Below are positions 26,236 through 34,618 of a stretch of DNA of 64,000 bases, in pieces. Numbering within the stretch: position 1 is the stretch's first letter; each line of letters starts with the position of its first letter. The notes under the pieces are model-generated. The model saw only the letters and a list, made by a program, of their open reading frames with translations. It did not search any database and had not been told where the DNA came from. Both the position numbers and the translations under genes were made by a program. Location: positions 1-64,000 of the forward strand of contig CANRNY010000015.1 in assembly GCA_947632085.1 (NCBI GenBank), written 5' to 3'. The stretch comes from an uncultured Bacilli bacterium. GTDB lineage: Bacteria > Bacillota_I > Bacilli_A > RF39 > UBA660.

Positions 26236-28113
26236 ATGCGTGAACAAAAATATGCTCGTGTTTTAGAAGAATACGAAAAAAAATTAAAGGAACAAGAACA
26301 AGCGCAGAAAGAAGTAGTTAGTGAAGATACTTCTTTAGATGAAGATGTTTCAATGACAAGAGAAATAAAATATAAAGAATTACAAGATGTTATTGATAAT
26401 GATAATAATACAGATTCTAAAGAAGTTGATGTAGATGAGACGACATCTAAATTAGAACAAATAAAAGAAGATATTGCAGAAGTTGAAGATATTTTAGAAA
26501 AAACAGATCATTTACAAGCTTTAGAAAAAATGGCTTTAGAAGATAAAAAAGATGAAGATGATAAGAAAGACGAACCTAAAAAAGAGGATGATAAAGTTAA
26601 GATAGAACAAGTTAGTGGGAAGTCAGACTTAGATGATATTTATTTAACAACTTCTTTTAAACCTTTAAGAAAAAGATTTAGAGTAAGTAAGTTATTAAAG
26701 AAAATAATTACTACAGTTTTAGTTTTAGCTATTTTTATTGGTGTTGGTTATTTTGGTGTTTATCCATTATTACAAAAATATGTCTTTAATAGTCCAAAAA
26801 GAATTTTTGAAAATTCAATAGATTATGTTGTTGATTTAGTTAATAAGACAATTCCAACAGAAGATAAAGATAATAAAGAAATAGAATCATTCTTATACAA
26901 TTATAACTTAGATTTTAAAACTAACTTAGAAGGAGCAGAATTCTTAAATGATTATGATTATCAACTTGATATAGGTTCTGATTTTAAACAGAATACTTTA
27001 CTTGTTGATGCTTCAATGTCAAAAGGCAATGACAAAGTTGGAATTCAAACATATTTTAAGGATAAAAAATCTTTTGTAAAATTTTCTACAGATGATAATT
27101 ATATGTTAATTGATGAAGATGGGGAAGATATTAAATCATGGGAAATGGGAGATATCTTTAATAGCTTTAATCAATTATCTACTAGTGATATAAAATACTA
27201 TATTACTGGCGAATTAAAAATTATGAAATCTTTATTAGATGAAAAATATTTAAGCAAAGATAAAGATGAAATAACTATTGATGGTAAAAGTGTTAAAGTA
27301 ACAAGAAATAGCTTAAAACTCGATCAAGAAACAGCGATAGAAATAGAAAAGAAATTCTACGAAAAATTAAAAGATGATAAAAAACTGCTAGAAATATATG
27401 CAACTTTAAATGATTATACAATTTCCGAAGCTGAAGATTATATTGATCACATTGATTATGAAGAAACATATGATGAAAAATATGATGCAGCGATTAATAT
27501 TTATACAACTAAAGGCAACGAGTTTGCGGGAATTGATTATGAAGAAAATGGCTTTAGAGTAGCTTATTACTATAGAAATGATTATGAATTTGATTTATAC
27601 CTTAACTTAACTGATGATGAAGTATGTAAAGAAGGTATGGATTGTAATGTTGATGATAAAATGGTTTTCCAAATAAATGGCGAAACTAAAGATAAAATAA
27701 CAGAAGTAGTTATTAAATATAATAATAAGAAAATTGCAACATTAAATGTTAGAGAATTTAAAGATGATAAAATTGATTTTGATTATGAAATTAATTTCCA
27801 AAATGTTAATTTTGATGGATTTGTTAAAATTGAAGAAAAAGATGAAAATATTAATTTTGATATTAAAATGAATTTTAGTGATTATTATTTTGAAATGATT
27901 ATAGATTTAAAAGAAAAATATAATTGTGATATTCCTAAAATAAATAAAGAAGATTATGTTGATGCTAGTGACAAAGAGTTACAAGATAGAACTGAAAAAG
28001 TTACGAAGAAACTCGATGAAATGGGTGTTTTAAAATTAATTGATGATTTAACTAAGGAGAATGGACAAGTCGTTAATAATAATCAAAATACGAAAATATC
28101 TAATGTTATATAA
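26236..28113 (+). CDS. Unknown single-pass membrane protein with large outside domain
   Basis: 625 residues. A highly acidic coiled-coil-like cytosolic region (about 1-150, runs of Glu/Lys/Asp), a basic stretch KPLRKRFRVSKLLKK, one membrane span (about 156-177), and an outside domain of about 445 residues rich in beta-like Asp/Asn/Lys segments with cysteines in VCKEGMDCNVDD and YNCDIPK. Starts at ATG 26236 after AGAGTGAT; an earlier GTG overlaps this site. No family recognised. The layout (acidic inside, one span, big outside part) recalls stress or wall sensors, but that is only an analogy. Confidence 0.5.
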   Translation: MREQKYARVLEEYEKKLKEQEQAQKEVVSEDTSLDEDVSMTREIKYKELQDVIDNDNNTDSKEVDVDETTSKLEQIKEDIAEVEDILEKTDHLQALEKMALEDKKDEDDKKDEPKKEDDKVKIEQVSGKSDLDDIYLTTSFKPLRKRFRVSKLLKKIITTVLVLAIFIGVGYFGVYPLLQKYVFNSPKRIFENSIDYVVDLVNKTIPTEDKDNKEIESFLYNYNLDFKTNLEGAEFLNDYDYQLDIGSDFKQNTLLVDASMSKGNDKVGIQTYFKDKKSFVKFSTDDNYMLIDEDGEDIKSWEMGDIFNSFNQLSTSDIKYYITGELKIMKSLLDEKYLSKDKDEITIDGKSVKVTRNSLKLDQETAIEIEKKFYEKLKDDKKLLEIYATLNDYTISEAEDYIDHIDYEETYDEKYDAAINIYTTKGNEFAGIDYEENGFRVAYYYRNDYEFDLYLNLTDDEVCKEGMDCNVDDKMVFQINGETKDKITEVVIKYNNKKIATLNVREFKDDKIDFDYEINFQNVNFDGFVKIEEKDENINFDIKMNFSDYYFEMIIDLKEKYNCDIPKINKEDYVDASDKELQDRTEKVTKKLDEMGVLKLIDDLTKENGQVVNNNQNTKISNVI

Positions 28114-28137
28114 GGATGAGATATTCATCCTTTTTTT
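28112..28137 (+). terminator. Terminator overlapping the stop
   Basis: 8-bp stem AAGGATGA/TCATCCTT, 5-base loop, T-run; the TAA stop is 28111-28113. Confidence 0.85.
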
Positions 28138-28141
28138 GTGG

Positions 28142-28147
28142 TATAAT
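28142..28147 (+). promoter_or_regulatory. -10 element of the leader ORF / ABC transporter
   Basis: TATAAT at 28142-28147 (GGTATAATGG), a few bases after the terminator. Confidence 0.5.
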
Positions 28148-28163
28148 GGATTAGAGGTGTAAT

Positions 28164-28202
28164 ATGGAATATAAAATAGAAAGAAGTAAAATTAAATTTT
28201 GA
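28164..28202 (+). CDS. Possible 12-residue leader peptide before the ABC transporter
   Basis: ATG at 28164 after TAGAGGTG, 12 codons (MEYKIERSKIKF), TGA stop. It lies between a -10 element and the ABC transporter start, 55 bases before it. Its first residues echo the start of the transporter protein (MEKSKI), so it may be a broken duplicate, or a leader ORF for translational control of the exporter. No terminator hairpin is visible between it and the transporter. Confidence 0.35.
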   Translation: MEYKIERSKIKF

Positions 28203-28257
28203 TTAAAATAAAGGAAATTAGATAAATAAAGATAATAATATAGATAGGAGGAGTAAT

Positions 28258-29169
28258 ATGGAAAAAAGTAAAATATTAGAAGTAAAAAAATTAAATAAAT
28301 ATTTTGGGAAAAAACAAGTATTAAAAGATGTCTCTTTTGAAGTAAGAAAAGGAGAAATATTAGGGTTTATAGGTCCGAATGGAGCTGGTAAAACAACAAC
28401 TATTAAATTAATATTAGGTTTACAATCTATAAGTAGTGGAGAAGTATTAATTAATGGATATAATATAGTTAAAGATTTTGAAAAAGCGATTGCTACTGTT
28501 GGGGCGATTGTAGAAAGTCCTGATTTATATATGTATTTATCAGGAAGAAAAAACTTAGAACTAATTGCTAATATGTATAAAGGAATTACGAAAGAAAGAA
28601 TCGAAGAAGTAATAGAAATATCAGGATTAGGTAATCGAATTGATGATAAAGTAAGTAAGTATAGTTTAGGTATGCGTCAAAGATTAGGAATTGCAGCGTC
28701 AATAATTAATAAACCTAATATATTAATTTTAGATGAACCAACTAATGGATTAGATCCAGAAGGAATTAAAGAACTAAGAGATTTATTAAAAAAACTAGCT
28801 AAAGAAGAACATATGGGTATTTTAATATCTAGTCATAATTTAGCAGAGTTAGAAAGCTTCTGTAGTGATGTTTGTATTATAAAAAATGGAGAAGTAATTA
28901 CTTCGACTTCAATTAAAAACTTTAAGAAAACAGATAAATCTTATTATATGATTGAACTTGATAAAACAACTGGTCTTAATAAAATTATTAATAAAGATGA
29001 TGAAATTATTTCGGATACAGAGATTAGAGTATTAAGAGAAAAAGAAGCATTAGCAGAACTTATTACAAAATTAGTACAAAATAAATATAAAATATATGAA
29101 GTTAAATTAATAGAAATGACATTAGAAGAAGCATTCTTAAAAGAGGCAGGAGGTAATATAATTGATTAA
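28258..29169 (+). CDS. ABC transporter ATP-binding protein (ABC-2/BcrA type)
   Basis: 303 residues. Walker A GPNGAGKTT (about 40-48), signature SLGMRQRLGIA (about 135-145), Walker B ILILDEPTNGLDPEG (about 154-168), H-loop SSHNLAELE. The C-terminal extension (about 220-303) is typical of drug/bacteriocin-type ABC-2 exporters. AGGAGGAG lies 6 bases before the ATG. Overlaps the permease gene by 8 bases. Substrate unknown; members often export antibiotics or peptides. Confidence 0.9.
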   Translation: MEKSKILEVKKLNKYFGKKQVLKDVSFEVRKGEILGFIGPNGAGKTTTIKLILGLQSISSGEVLINGYNIVKDFEKAIATVGAIVESPDLYMYLSGRKNLELIANMYKGITKERIEEVIEISGLGNRIDDKVSKYSLGMRQRLGIAASIINKPNILILDEPTNGLDPEGIKELRDLLKKLAKEEHMGILISSHNLAELESFCSDVCIIKNGEVITSTSIKNFKKTDKSYYMIELDKTTGLNKIINKDDEIISDTEIRVLREKEALAELITKLVQNKYKIYEVKLIEMTLEEAFLKEAGGNIID

Positions 29170-30622
29170 GTTAATTAAAAATGAATTATCTAAAATAATT
29201 CATAAAAAAGCAATTTATATCTTAGCGATAGTAACTATTTTATTTACAATTTTATCAGGATATATTATAAAACTGGCTGCGAATATTGATAATTTATTAA
29301 CTAGTGATACTTATATGGAAATTTTAGAAGAAGGACTTAAATCTTATGATTTAAATAATCCTGAGGAGTTAAATTGGTATGTTGATGATAAGACAGAATT
29401 AGATATAGCAAAAGAAATGAAAAAATATGATTCAGATTCTTGGCAAGCTTATCGAATGAGTACAATGGGATATGATTATCTTCATACAATAAATGAAGCT
29501 AAATATGTTTCTAAAGATAATAAGGCTTTAGAAGAAGCGCAAAAAGTATATGATGAATTTGTTAAAGAAATAGATAACAATGATTGGCAATATTTTGTTA
29601 AAAAAGATTTAGCAGAAGCGGAAGCACAAAAAAATATAGTAGAAGAACAATTAAAAAATGATAAGTTATCTGATAAAGAAAAACTAGAATTAAATAATTC
29701 TTTAAAGAATTTTGAATATACAATTGATGGTTATAATTATCGTTTAAAACTTGATATACCAGTTGATAATAGTGATGACTCATTATTAGTTGATCAATAT
29801 GTATCATCAGCAATTCAATATGAAGGTTTGAATAAAGATGAATATCAAATTAATGATTATGATGAATTAACAAGTAAACGTGAAGTTGAAAAGAATTATT
29901 ATGAAGCTAAATACAAATTAGATAATGATATTAAATCAGGGGATATGTTTTCAGCATCAGAATTACTTTTAGCAGATTCAATAGCACCAGTTTTATTTGT
30001 TATTGTAGCAGTAGTAATGATTGCGGGAACAATTATATCTGATGAATTTAATAAAGGAACAATAAAACAATTATTATTAAGACCTTTTAAAAGATGGAAA
30101 ATATTATTAAGTAAATATATAACATCAATTATTGTATTCTTATTATTCCTATTATTTTATGAAATAATGACATATTGTATTTATGGAGTAATACTTGGAT
30201 TTGATAGTTATAAAATACCGGTGGTTTTATATAATTTTACAACGCATGAAGCTTTCCAAATGAGTTTAATAGGTAATATATTAATTAATTTATTAAGTAT
30301 CTTACCAGCTTATTTAATTATTTTAACAATAACATTCTTTATTGGTATTGTATCAACTAATGGAGCAGTTTCAATAGCTGTTGGTTTCTTAGTATTCTTC
30401 TTTGGAAATATTATAAATCAAATGGCAGTTATAGTAGATTCTAAATTAATTGCTTTTATACCATCAATGTGTTGGAATTTTAATGCATATTTATTTGGTG
30501 GTTTACCAACGTTTAAGTATTCTAATTTAGGAATTGCCATATTTGTTTCAGCGTTAGTATTTATTATATTCTTAGTTGGATCATTTATTGTCTTTAGAAA
30601 AAAAGATATAAAGAATCAATAA
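29162..30622 (+). CDS. ABC-2 type permease
   Basis: 486 residues, begins with TTG at 29162 after AGGAGGTAA. One N-terminal membrane span (about 18-38), a large outside loop rich in Asp/Glu/Lys (about 40-265), then five spans (about 275 onward, with DEFNKGTIKQLLLRPFKRW, the characteristic cytosolic motif of this permease class). Pairs with the preceding ATPase as a homodimeric exporter. No accessory gene is adjacent. Confidence 0.85.
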   Translation: MIKLIKNELSKIIHKKAIYILAIVTILFTILSGYIIKLAANIDNLLTSDTYMEILEEGLKSYDLNNPEELNWYVDDKTELDIAKEMKKYDSDSWQAYRMSTMGYDYLHTINEAKYVSKDNKALEEAQKVYDEFVKEIDNNDWQYFVKKDLAEAEAQKNIVEEQLKNDKLSDKEKLELNNSLKNFEYTIDGYNYRLKLDIPVDNSDDSLLVDQYVSSAIQYEGLNKDEYQINDYDELTSKREVEKNYYEAKYKLDNDIKSGDMFSASELLLADSIAPVLFVIVAVVMIAGTIISDEFNKGTIKQLLLRPFKRWKILLSKYITSIIVFLLFLLFYEIMTYCIYGVILGFDSYKIPVVLYNFTTHEAFQMSLIGNILINLLSILPAYLIILTITFFIGIVSTNGAVSIAVGFLVFFFGNIINQMAVIVDSKLIAFIPSMCWNFNAYLFGGLPTFKYSNLGIAIFVSALVFIIFLVGSFIVFRKKDIKNQ

Positions 30623-30650
30623 AAAATATCGTTTATCACGATATTTTTTT
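30622..30650. terminator. Bidirectional terminator between convergent genes
   Basis: 10-bp stem AAAAATATCG/CGATATTTTT, 7-base loop, A-run on the left and T-run on the right, shared by the permease (+) and the slipin (-). Confidence 0.8.
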
Positions 30651-31419
30651 ACTTCTTTTCAATTATTTTACTTAGATTAAGATTACTGCCTTTAAAAGCT
30701 TCTAAAACTTCAAGAGGAACAGCAAAGATAATTGTGTTAGATTGATCTGATGATACATCATTAATGGTTGATAAAGTTCTTAAGTGAAGAGCTCCTGGAG
30801 TAGTAGCCATAATTCCAGCTGCTTTAGCTAAGTTCTCTGATGCTTCAACTTCACCAGCTGCTTTAGTAATAACAGCTTGTTTTTCTCTTTCAGCTTCAGC
30901 AACTTTAGCAATAACTCTTTTCATTTCTTCAGGTAGGGAAACATCTTTTAATTCGACATTCTCAACTTTAACACCCCATGGATCAGTAGCTTTATCAATA
31001 ATACCACATATTTCATTACTTATCTTTTCACGGGCTCCTAATAACTCATCTAATGAAACAGCACCAACGGCATTACGCATTGTTGTTTGAGCTAATTGAG
31101 AAACCGCATAAATGAAGTTTTCAACGGCTAAAACAGATTTACCAGCGTCAAAGACACTAAAATAAATAACGGCATTAATCTTAACTGAAACATTATCTTT
31201 AGTAATAACTTCTTGTTCTGGAACATCAATTACTTTTGTTCTTATATCAACTTTCTTATAACTTTGAAAGATTGGTAAAATAACATGCCAACCAGGATTT
31301 AATAATTTACTGAATTTACCACAATTGAATAAAATACCTCTTTCATATTCATTAATTTGTTTAATAGAACAAAGAATGATAATAACAATAATTATTAAAA
31401 GAAAAATAATAAAATCCAT
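30649..31419 (-). CDS. Slipin / stomatin-like SPFH membrane protein
   Basis: 256 residues. N-terminal membrane span (about 3-18), then the SPFH domain: YERGILFNCGKFSKLLNPGW, VDVP-like VIDVPEQEVITKDNVSV, VSQLAQTTMRNAVGAVSLDEL, GVKVENVELKDVSLPEEMKR, and the AEREKQAVITKAAGEVEA helix. Slipins oligomerise at the membrane and organise lipid domains or control membrane proteases. Bacterial slipins usually sit beside an NfeD protease gene; none is adjacent here. One of only two minus-strand protein genes in the window. Confidence 0.9.
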   Translation of the reverse strand: MDFIIFLLIIIVIIILCSIKQINEYERGILFNCGKFSKLLNPGWHVILPIFQSYKKVDIRTKVIDVPEQEVITKDNVSVKINAVIYFSVFDAGKSVLAVENFIYAVSQLAQTTMRNAVGAVSLDELLGAREKISNEICGIIDKATDPWGVKVENVELKDVSLPEEMKRVIAKVAEAEREKQAVITKAAGEVEASENLAKAAGIMATTPGALHLRTLSTINDVSSDQSNTIIFAVPLEVLEAFKGSNLNLSKIIEKK

Positions 31420-31518
31420 ATAATACTCCTTTCTAATTTTATTGTATCATATAAATAAATATTTAATGATATTAAATTTTTATTATGATATAATATTATA
31501 GAATAGGAGTTGGTTATA

Positions 31519-32754
31519 GTGGCATTTCTTAATATTAAAAAGAAAACGAAGAAAAATAATCAATTTATTAAATCAGTAGATAGTTATAATGGTAATAGCG
31601 AAACTTTTGTTTATAATTCTTATCCTAATAATCAAATGATGAATAACCAAATGGGTAACAATCAAATTAGTAATAATCAAATGATGAATAATCAAGGTCA
31701 AATGAATTACCCAAATAATATGAATTATAATCAACAAGGTTTTAATAATCAAATGCCTAATCAACAATATAATCAATATCCAAATAATAATAATCAAATG
31801 GCTCCTAATAATGCTAATTACCAAAATAATAATATAGGGGTGATTAAACCTAAAGGTAATAATAGTAATAATAATCCTAATGTAATAAAGCCACAGACGA
31901 ATAATCAACCTAATGAAACATTAGATGTGTTAGAAACAAATGATGTTTTAAATGAGGCTTTAGAAGAATTACCAGTAGAGCAGGAAGTTACAAAGTTAGA
32001 TCCTTTAAATAATGCTAATAATCCAATACCAGTTAATCCAGTAGCGGAAGTGGAAGAAAAAGAGGAATTAACGGAAGAAGAATTGAGTGCTAAAGCAAAT
32101 ATTTGGGCGGTTATTGGAATGTTTTTAGGAATGATATTTAAACCTGGAACAACAATTATTGATAGTATTAAAAAATATAAAGATATTTATAAAGGGGTAA
32201 AGATTACATTATGGATTACTATAGTAACTGTTTTATTAACTTTAGTTGTTAGAATATTAACAGGAGCATTTTATCGTAGTTATAATAGTATTACTGGGGC
32301 TTATTCAATAAATTTTAACTTAAATAATGTAATATCTTTACAAAATTATTTACCTTATTTAATAATTGCGATAGTAGTATCTTTAATAGCTATATTAGTA
32401 GCAACCTTAATATACTATGCTTCATCATTTTTCAATAGTAAGGGTGTTAAATTTGGTTCATATTTAGCAGTTAGTAATGTAACTATGTTACCAATGATTA
32501 TTGGGGTAGTAATTTTAAATCCTGTATTATCTATATTATCTGATTATCTAGGAATTATCGGTATTATAGTACCATTTATTTATACTTTGATTTCCTTTAT
32601 AATTGGAATAGATTATATTTTAAAGTTTGATAATTATAATGCTAAAATATATTATAATGTATTTAATTTATCAATTATATTATTTATAATGGTTTTAATT
32701 GTAGTTGGTTTATATAATTTAAATCTTATTTCATTACCAACGTTATTTACATAA
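31519..32754 (+). CDS. N/Q-rich membrane protein with Yip1-like domain
   Basis: 411 residues, GTG start at 31519, 8 bases after AGGAGT. Residues about 35-130 are dominated by Asn, Gln, Met, Pro and Tyr (for example NNQMMNNQ, NNQMGNNQ), a prion-like composition; an acidic stretch follows (about 140-195). The rest is a five-span membrane domain (about 215-411) resembling Yip1/DUF1282 proteins. No catalytic motif. The N/Q-rich part is probably disordered and cytosolic. Confidence 0.6.
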   Translation: MAFLNIKKKTKKNNQFIKSVDSYNGNSETFVYNSYPNNQMMNNQMGNNQISNNQMMNNQGQMNYPNNMNYNQQGFNNQMPNQQYNQYPNNNNQMAPNNANYQNNNIGVIKPKGNNSNNNPNVIKPQTNNQPNETLDVLETNDVLNEALEELPVEQEVTKLDPLNNANNPIPVNPVAEVEEKEELTEEELSAKANIWAVIGMFLGMIFKPGTTIIDSIKKYKDIYKGVKITLWITIVTVLLTLVVRILTGAFYRSYNSITGAYSINFNLNNVISLQNYLPYLIIAIVVSLIAILVATLIYYASSFFNSKGVKFGSYLAVSNVTMLPMIIGVVILNPVLSILSDYLGIIGIIVPFIYTLISFIIGIDYILKFDNYNAKIYYNVFNLSIILFIMVLIVVGLYNLNLISLPTLFT

Positions 32755-32780
32755 ATCGATATTTATTATATCGATTTTTT
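32753..32780 (+). terminator. Terminator containing the stop codon
   Basis: 10-bp stem AAATCGATAT/ATATCGATTT, 5-base loop, T-run; TAA stop 32752-32754. Confidence 0.85.
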
Positions 32781-32790
32781 TAAGCAATAA

Positions 32791-32813
32791 AAAAATCTCT
32801 TTAATAAGAGATT
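32791..32813 (-). terminator. Terminator of the minus-strand tRNA pair
   Basis: On the minus strand an 8-bp stem AATCTCTT/AAGAGATT followed by T's. Confidence 0.7.
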
Positions 32814-32824
32814 AATTTATAAAT

Positions 32825-32900
32825 TGGTGACCCGTACGGGATTTGAACCCATGAATGTATGCGTGAAAGGCATATGTGTTAACCGCTTCACCAACGGGCC
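32825..32900 (-). tRNA. tRNA-Glu (TTC)
   Basis: 76 bases with encoded CCA; anticodon loop CTTTCAC gives TTC. Confidence 0.95.
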
Positions 32901-32908
32901 AAAATAAA

Positions 32909-32985
<77 letters not shown>

Positions 32986-33005
32986 ATTTGTTTTAAACCG
33001 TGTTT

Positions 33006-33034
33006 ATTGTATCGTATTAAGACTGATTATGCAA
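33006..33034 (-). promoter_or_regulatory. Promoter of the Ile-Glu tRNA pair
   Basis: On the minus strand, -35 TTGCAT (33029-33034), 17 bases, -10 TACAAT (33006-33011). Confidence 0.7.
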
Positions 33035-33054
33035 GCTATATCTTGCATTTTTTC
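33029..33054 (+). terminator. Hairpin with T-run overlapping the tRNA promoter
   Basis: + strand stem ATGCAAG/CTTGCAT (33029-33035 with 33042-33048), 6-base loop, T6. Terminator-like, yet the left arm is also the -35 box of the opposite-strand tRNA promoter. Confidence 0.5.
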
Positions 33055-33159
33055 TTGCTGACTAGTTAAGTATATCAAGACTAATCGAAAAATGCAACAA
33101 AAAATTTAAAAAAAGAGTAAATATTTTAGGAATATGTTATATTAAATAGGAGGTGGATT

Positions 33160-33723
33160 ATGATATTATTGATTAATCGTGATAATCTTTTTAATGAAGA
33201 TGATATAAAAAATTTAGAAATGGTAGAGTATGAGAATTATAAAGAAGATACTTTATACATTGAAAGAGAAGCTTTTAGACATTTTGAAATGTTAAAAGCT
33301 CATTTAAAAGTAGATGGAATTATTATCGATATTAGTAGTGCGTATAGATCTTTAGAAAAACAAGAAAGTATTTTTTTAGATTATATGAAAAGATATGGAA
33401 TAGATGAAGCGGATGAATTAGTAGCAATGCCCGGAACAAGTGATCATCATACAGGTCAAGCAATTGATATTGTAATTATGAATGATGGTTCGTTTATAGA
33501 AGAAAAAGAAAAGTTACTTAAAGAAGAAGAGGTATTTAAGAAAATTCATCAAGCTTTAAAGTATTTTGGGTTTATTGTAAGATATCCTAAAGGTAAAGAA
33601 GAGATTACTGGTTTTACTTATCGTCCTTGGCATTTAAGATATATTGGGGAAGATGATGCTTTAAAGATAAATGATTTAACATTAGAAGAATATTTATTAG
33701 ATAGAGATAAGGTAACTACTTAA
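33160..33723 (+). CDS. VanY-type D-alanyl-D-alanine carboxypeptidase (M15B), no signal peptide
   Basis: 187 residues. LAS-type zinc peptidase motifs: SSAYRSLEKQESIF (about 60-73), GTSDHHTGQAIDI (about 92-104, His and Asp ligands) and RPWHLRYIG (about 156-164, His ligand and catalytic region). Trims D-Ala from peptidoglycan peptides. There is no signal peptide; it may act on cytosolic precursors or leave by lysis. AGGAGG lies 6 bases before the ATG. First of three signal-less wall peptidases in 4.5 kb. Confidence 0.85.
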   Translation: MILLINRDNLFNEDDIKNLEMVEYENYKEDTLYIEREAFRHFEMLKAHLKVDGIIIDISSAYRSLEKQESIFLDYMKRYGIDEADELVAMPGTSDHHTGQAIDIVIMNDGSFIEEKEKLLKEEEVFKKIHQALKYFGFIVRYPKGKEEITGFTYRPWHLRYIGEDDALKINDLTLEEYLLDRDKVTT

Positions 33724-33764
33724 TATATTAATTGCTTAATATAATATATTAGGGGGTGTTTTAT

Positions 33765-34508
33765 ATCGCATATCAAAGAGCATATTTACCAATGAAGGTA
33801 ATTAATGTGACACAAGGATATGGTAATAGTTCTAGTTCACATAAATTATCTTATGCTTTAGATTTAGGTGGTAAGGATGCAGGTAAAGATGGTGTTTATG
33901 CGCCATTTGATGCTGTTATTACAAAATTATATCAACCAAAAGATACGAAGAAACAGGCGACAACAGTTTGGTTAACATCAACTAAAAAAGTATTAAGTCC
34001 TAATGGCTATTATGGATATTTAACAGTTAGTATTACTCATCCTGAAGAAATTTTAAAAATGAAATTAGGAACAAAGTATAAACAGGGGGATTTAATTTGT
34101 TATGAAGGTAAGACGGGAAGAGCGACCGGCAATCATATTCATTTAGAGGTAGCTAAAGGTAAAAAAGCAGGACGGCAAAGAAAAGTTAGTGGTAATTATA
34201 GTGAATATGTTATATTAAATGCAGTCAAGCCACAAGATTATTTATTTGCATTAGATGATGCGATTATTAAGAATAATACTTATAAAAAGAATAAGTATAA
34301 CTTTATTAAAGAAAAAGATATAAAATATAAAGTTAATAGTAAAACAGGACTTAATATGCGTAAAGGACCTAGTACAAAAGATGATATAGTTACAACATTA
34401 AAAAATAATGATATTGTTTTAAAATTTTATAATAAGAATAATTGGGGTTATGTATATCATTATGAAAAAATGGGATTTGTATCAAATAACTATTTAAGTA
34501 AGTTGTAA
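33765..34508 (+). CDS. M23-type endopeptidase with SH3 domain, probable ATC start
   Basis: About 247 residues. LytM/M23 motifs: QGYGNSSSSHKLSYALDLGG (about 19-38), YAPFDAVI, GDLICYEGKTGRATGNHIHL (about 110-129), then an SH3-like domain with GLNMRKGPSTKDDI (about 200). No signal peptide. Start: the ribosome binding site AGGGGG (33751-33756) points to about 33765, where the in-frame codon is ATC, giving (M)AYQRAYLPMK, the N-terminus I expect for this family. The only canonical codon upstream, GTG 33756, overlaps the ribosome binding site; the next ATG is 33792. Confidence 0.75.
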   Translation: MAYQRAYLPMKVINVTQGYGNSSSSHKLSYALDLGGKDAGKDGVYAPFDAVITKLYQPKDTKKQATTVWLTSTKKVLSPNGYYGYLTVSITHPEEILKMKLGTKYKQGDLICYEGKTGRATGNHIHLEVAKGKKAGRQRKVSGNYSEYVILNAVKPQDYLFALDDAIIKNNTYKKNKYNFIKEKDIKYKVNSKTGLNMRKGPSTKDDIVTTLKNNDIVLKFYNKNNWGYVYHYEKMGFVSNNYLSKL

Positions 34509-34521
34509 AACTTACTTTTTT
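34496..34521 (+). terminator. Terminator with the stop codon in its loop
   Basis: 9-bp stem AAGTAAGTT/AACTTACTT, loop GTAA containing the TAA stop (34506-34508), then T's. Confidence 0.85.
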
Positions 34522-34618
34522 ACTTTACTGATAAATTATAAAGGTTATTTTTATTAATATACTATGTTTTATTGTATGTGATATAATATTTATAATAGAA
34601 GAATATGAGGTAGTTTAT

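Noticed and set aside
29598-29813. Minus-strand frame inside the ABC permease
   Set aside because: Shadow of the permease coding strand.
31573-31908. Minus-strand frame rich in Ile, Leu and His
   Set aside because: It is the complement of the Asn/Gln-rich coding stretch; composition is an artefact of that repeat.
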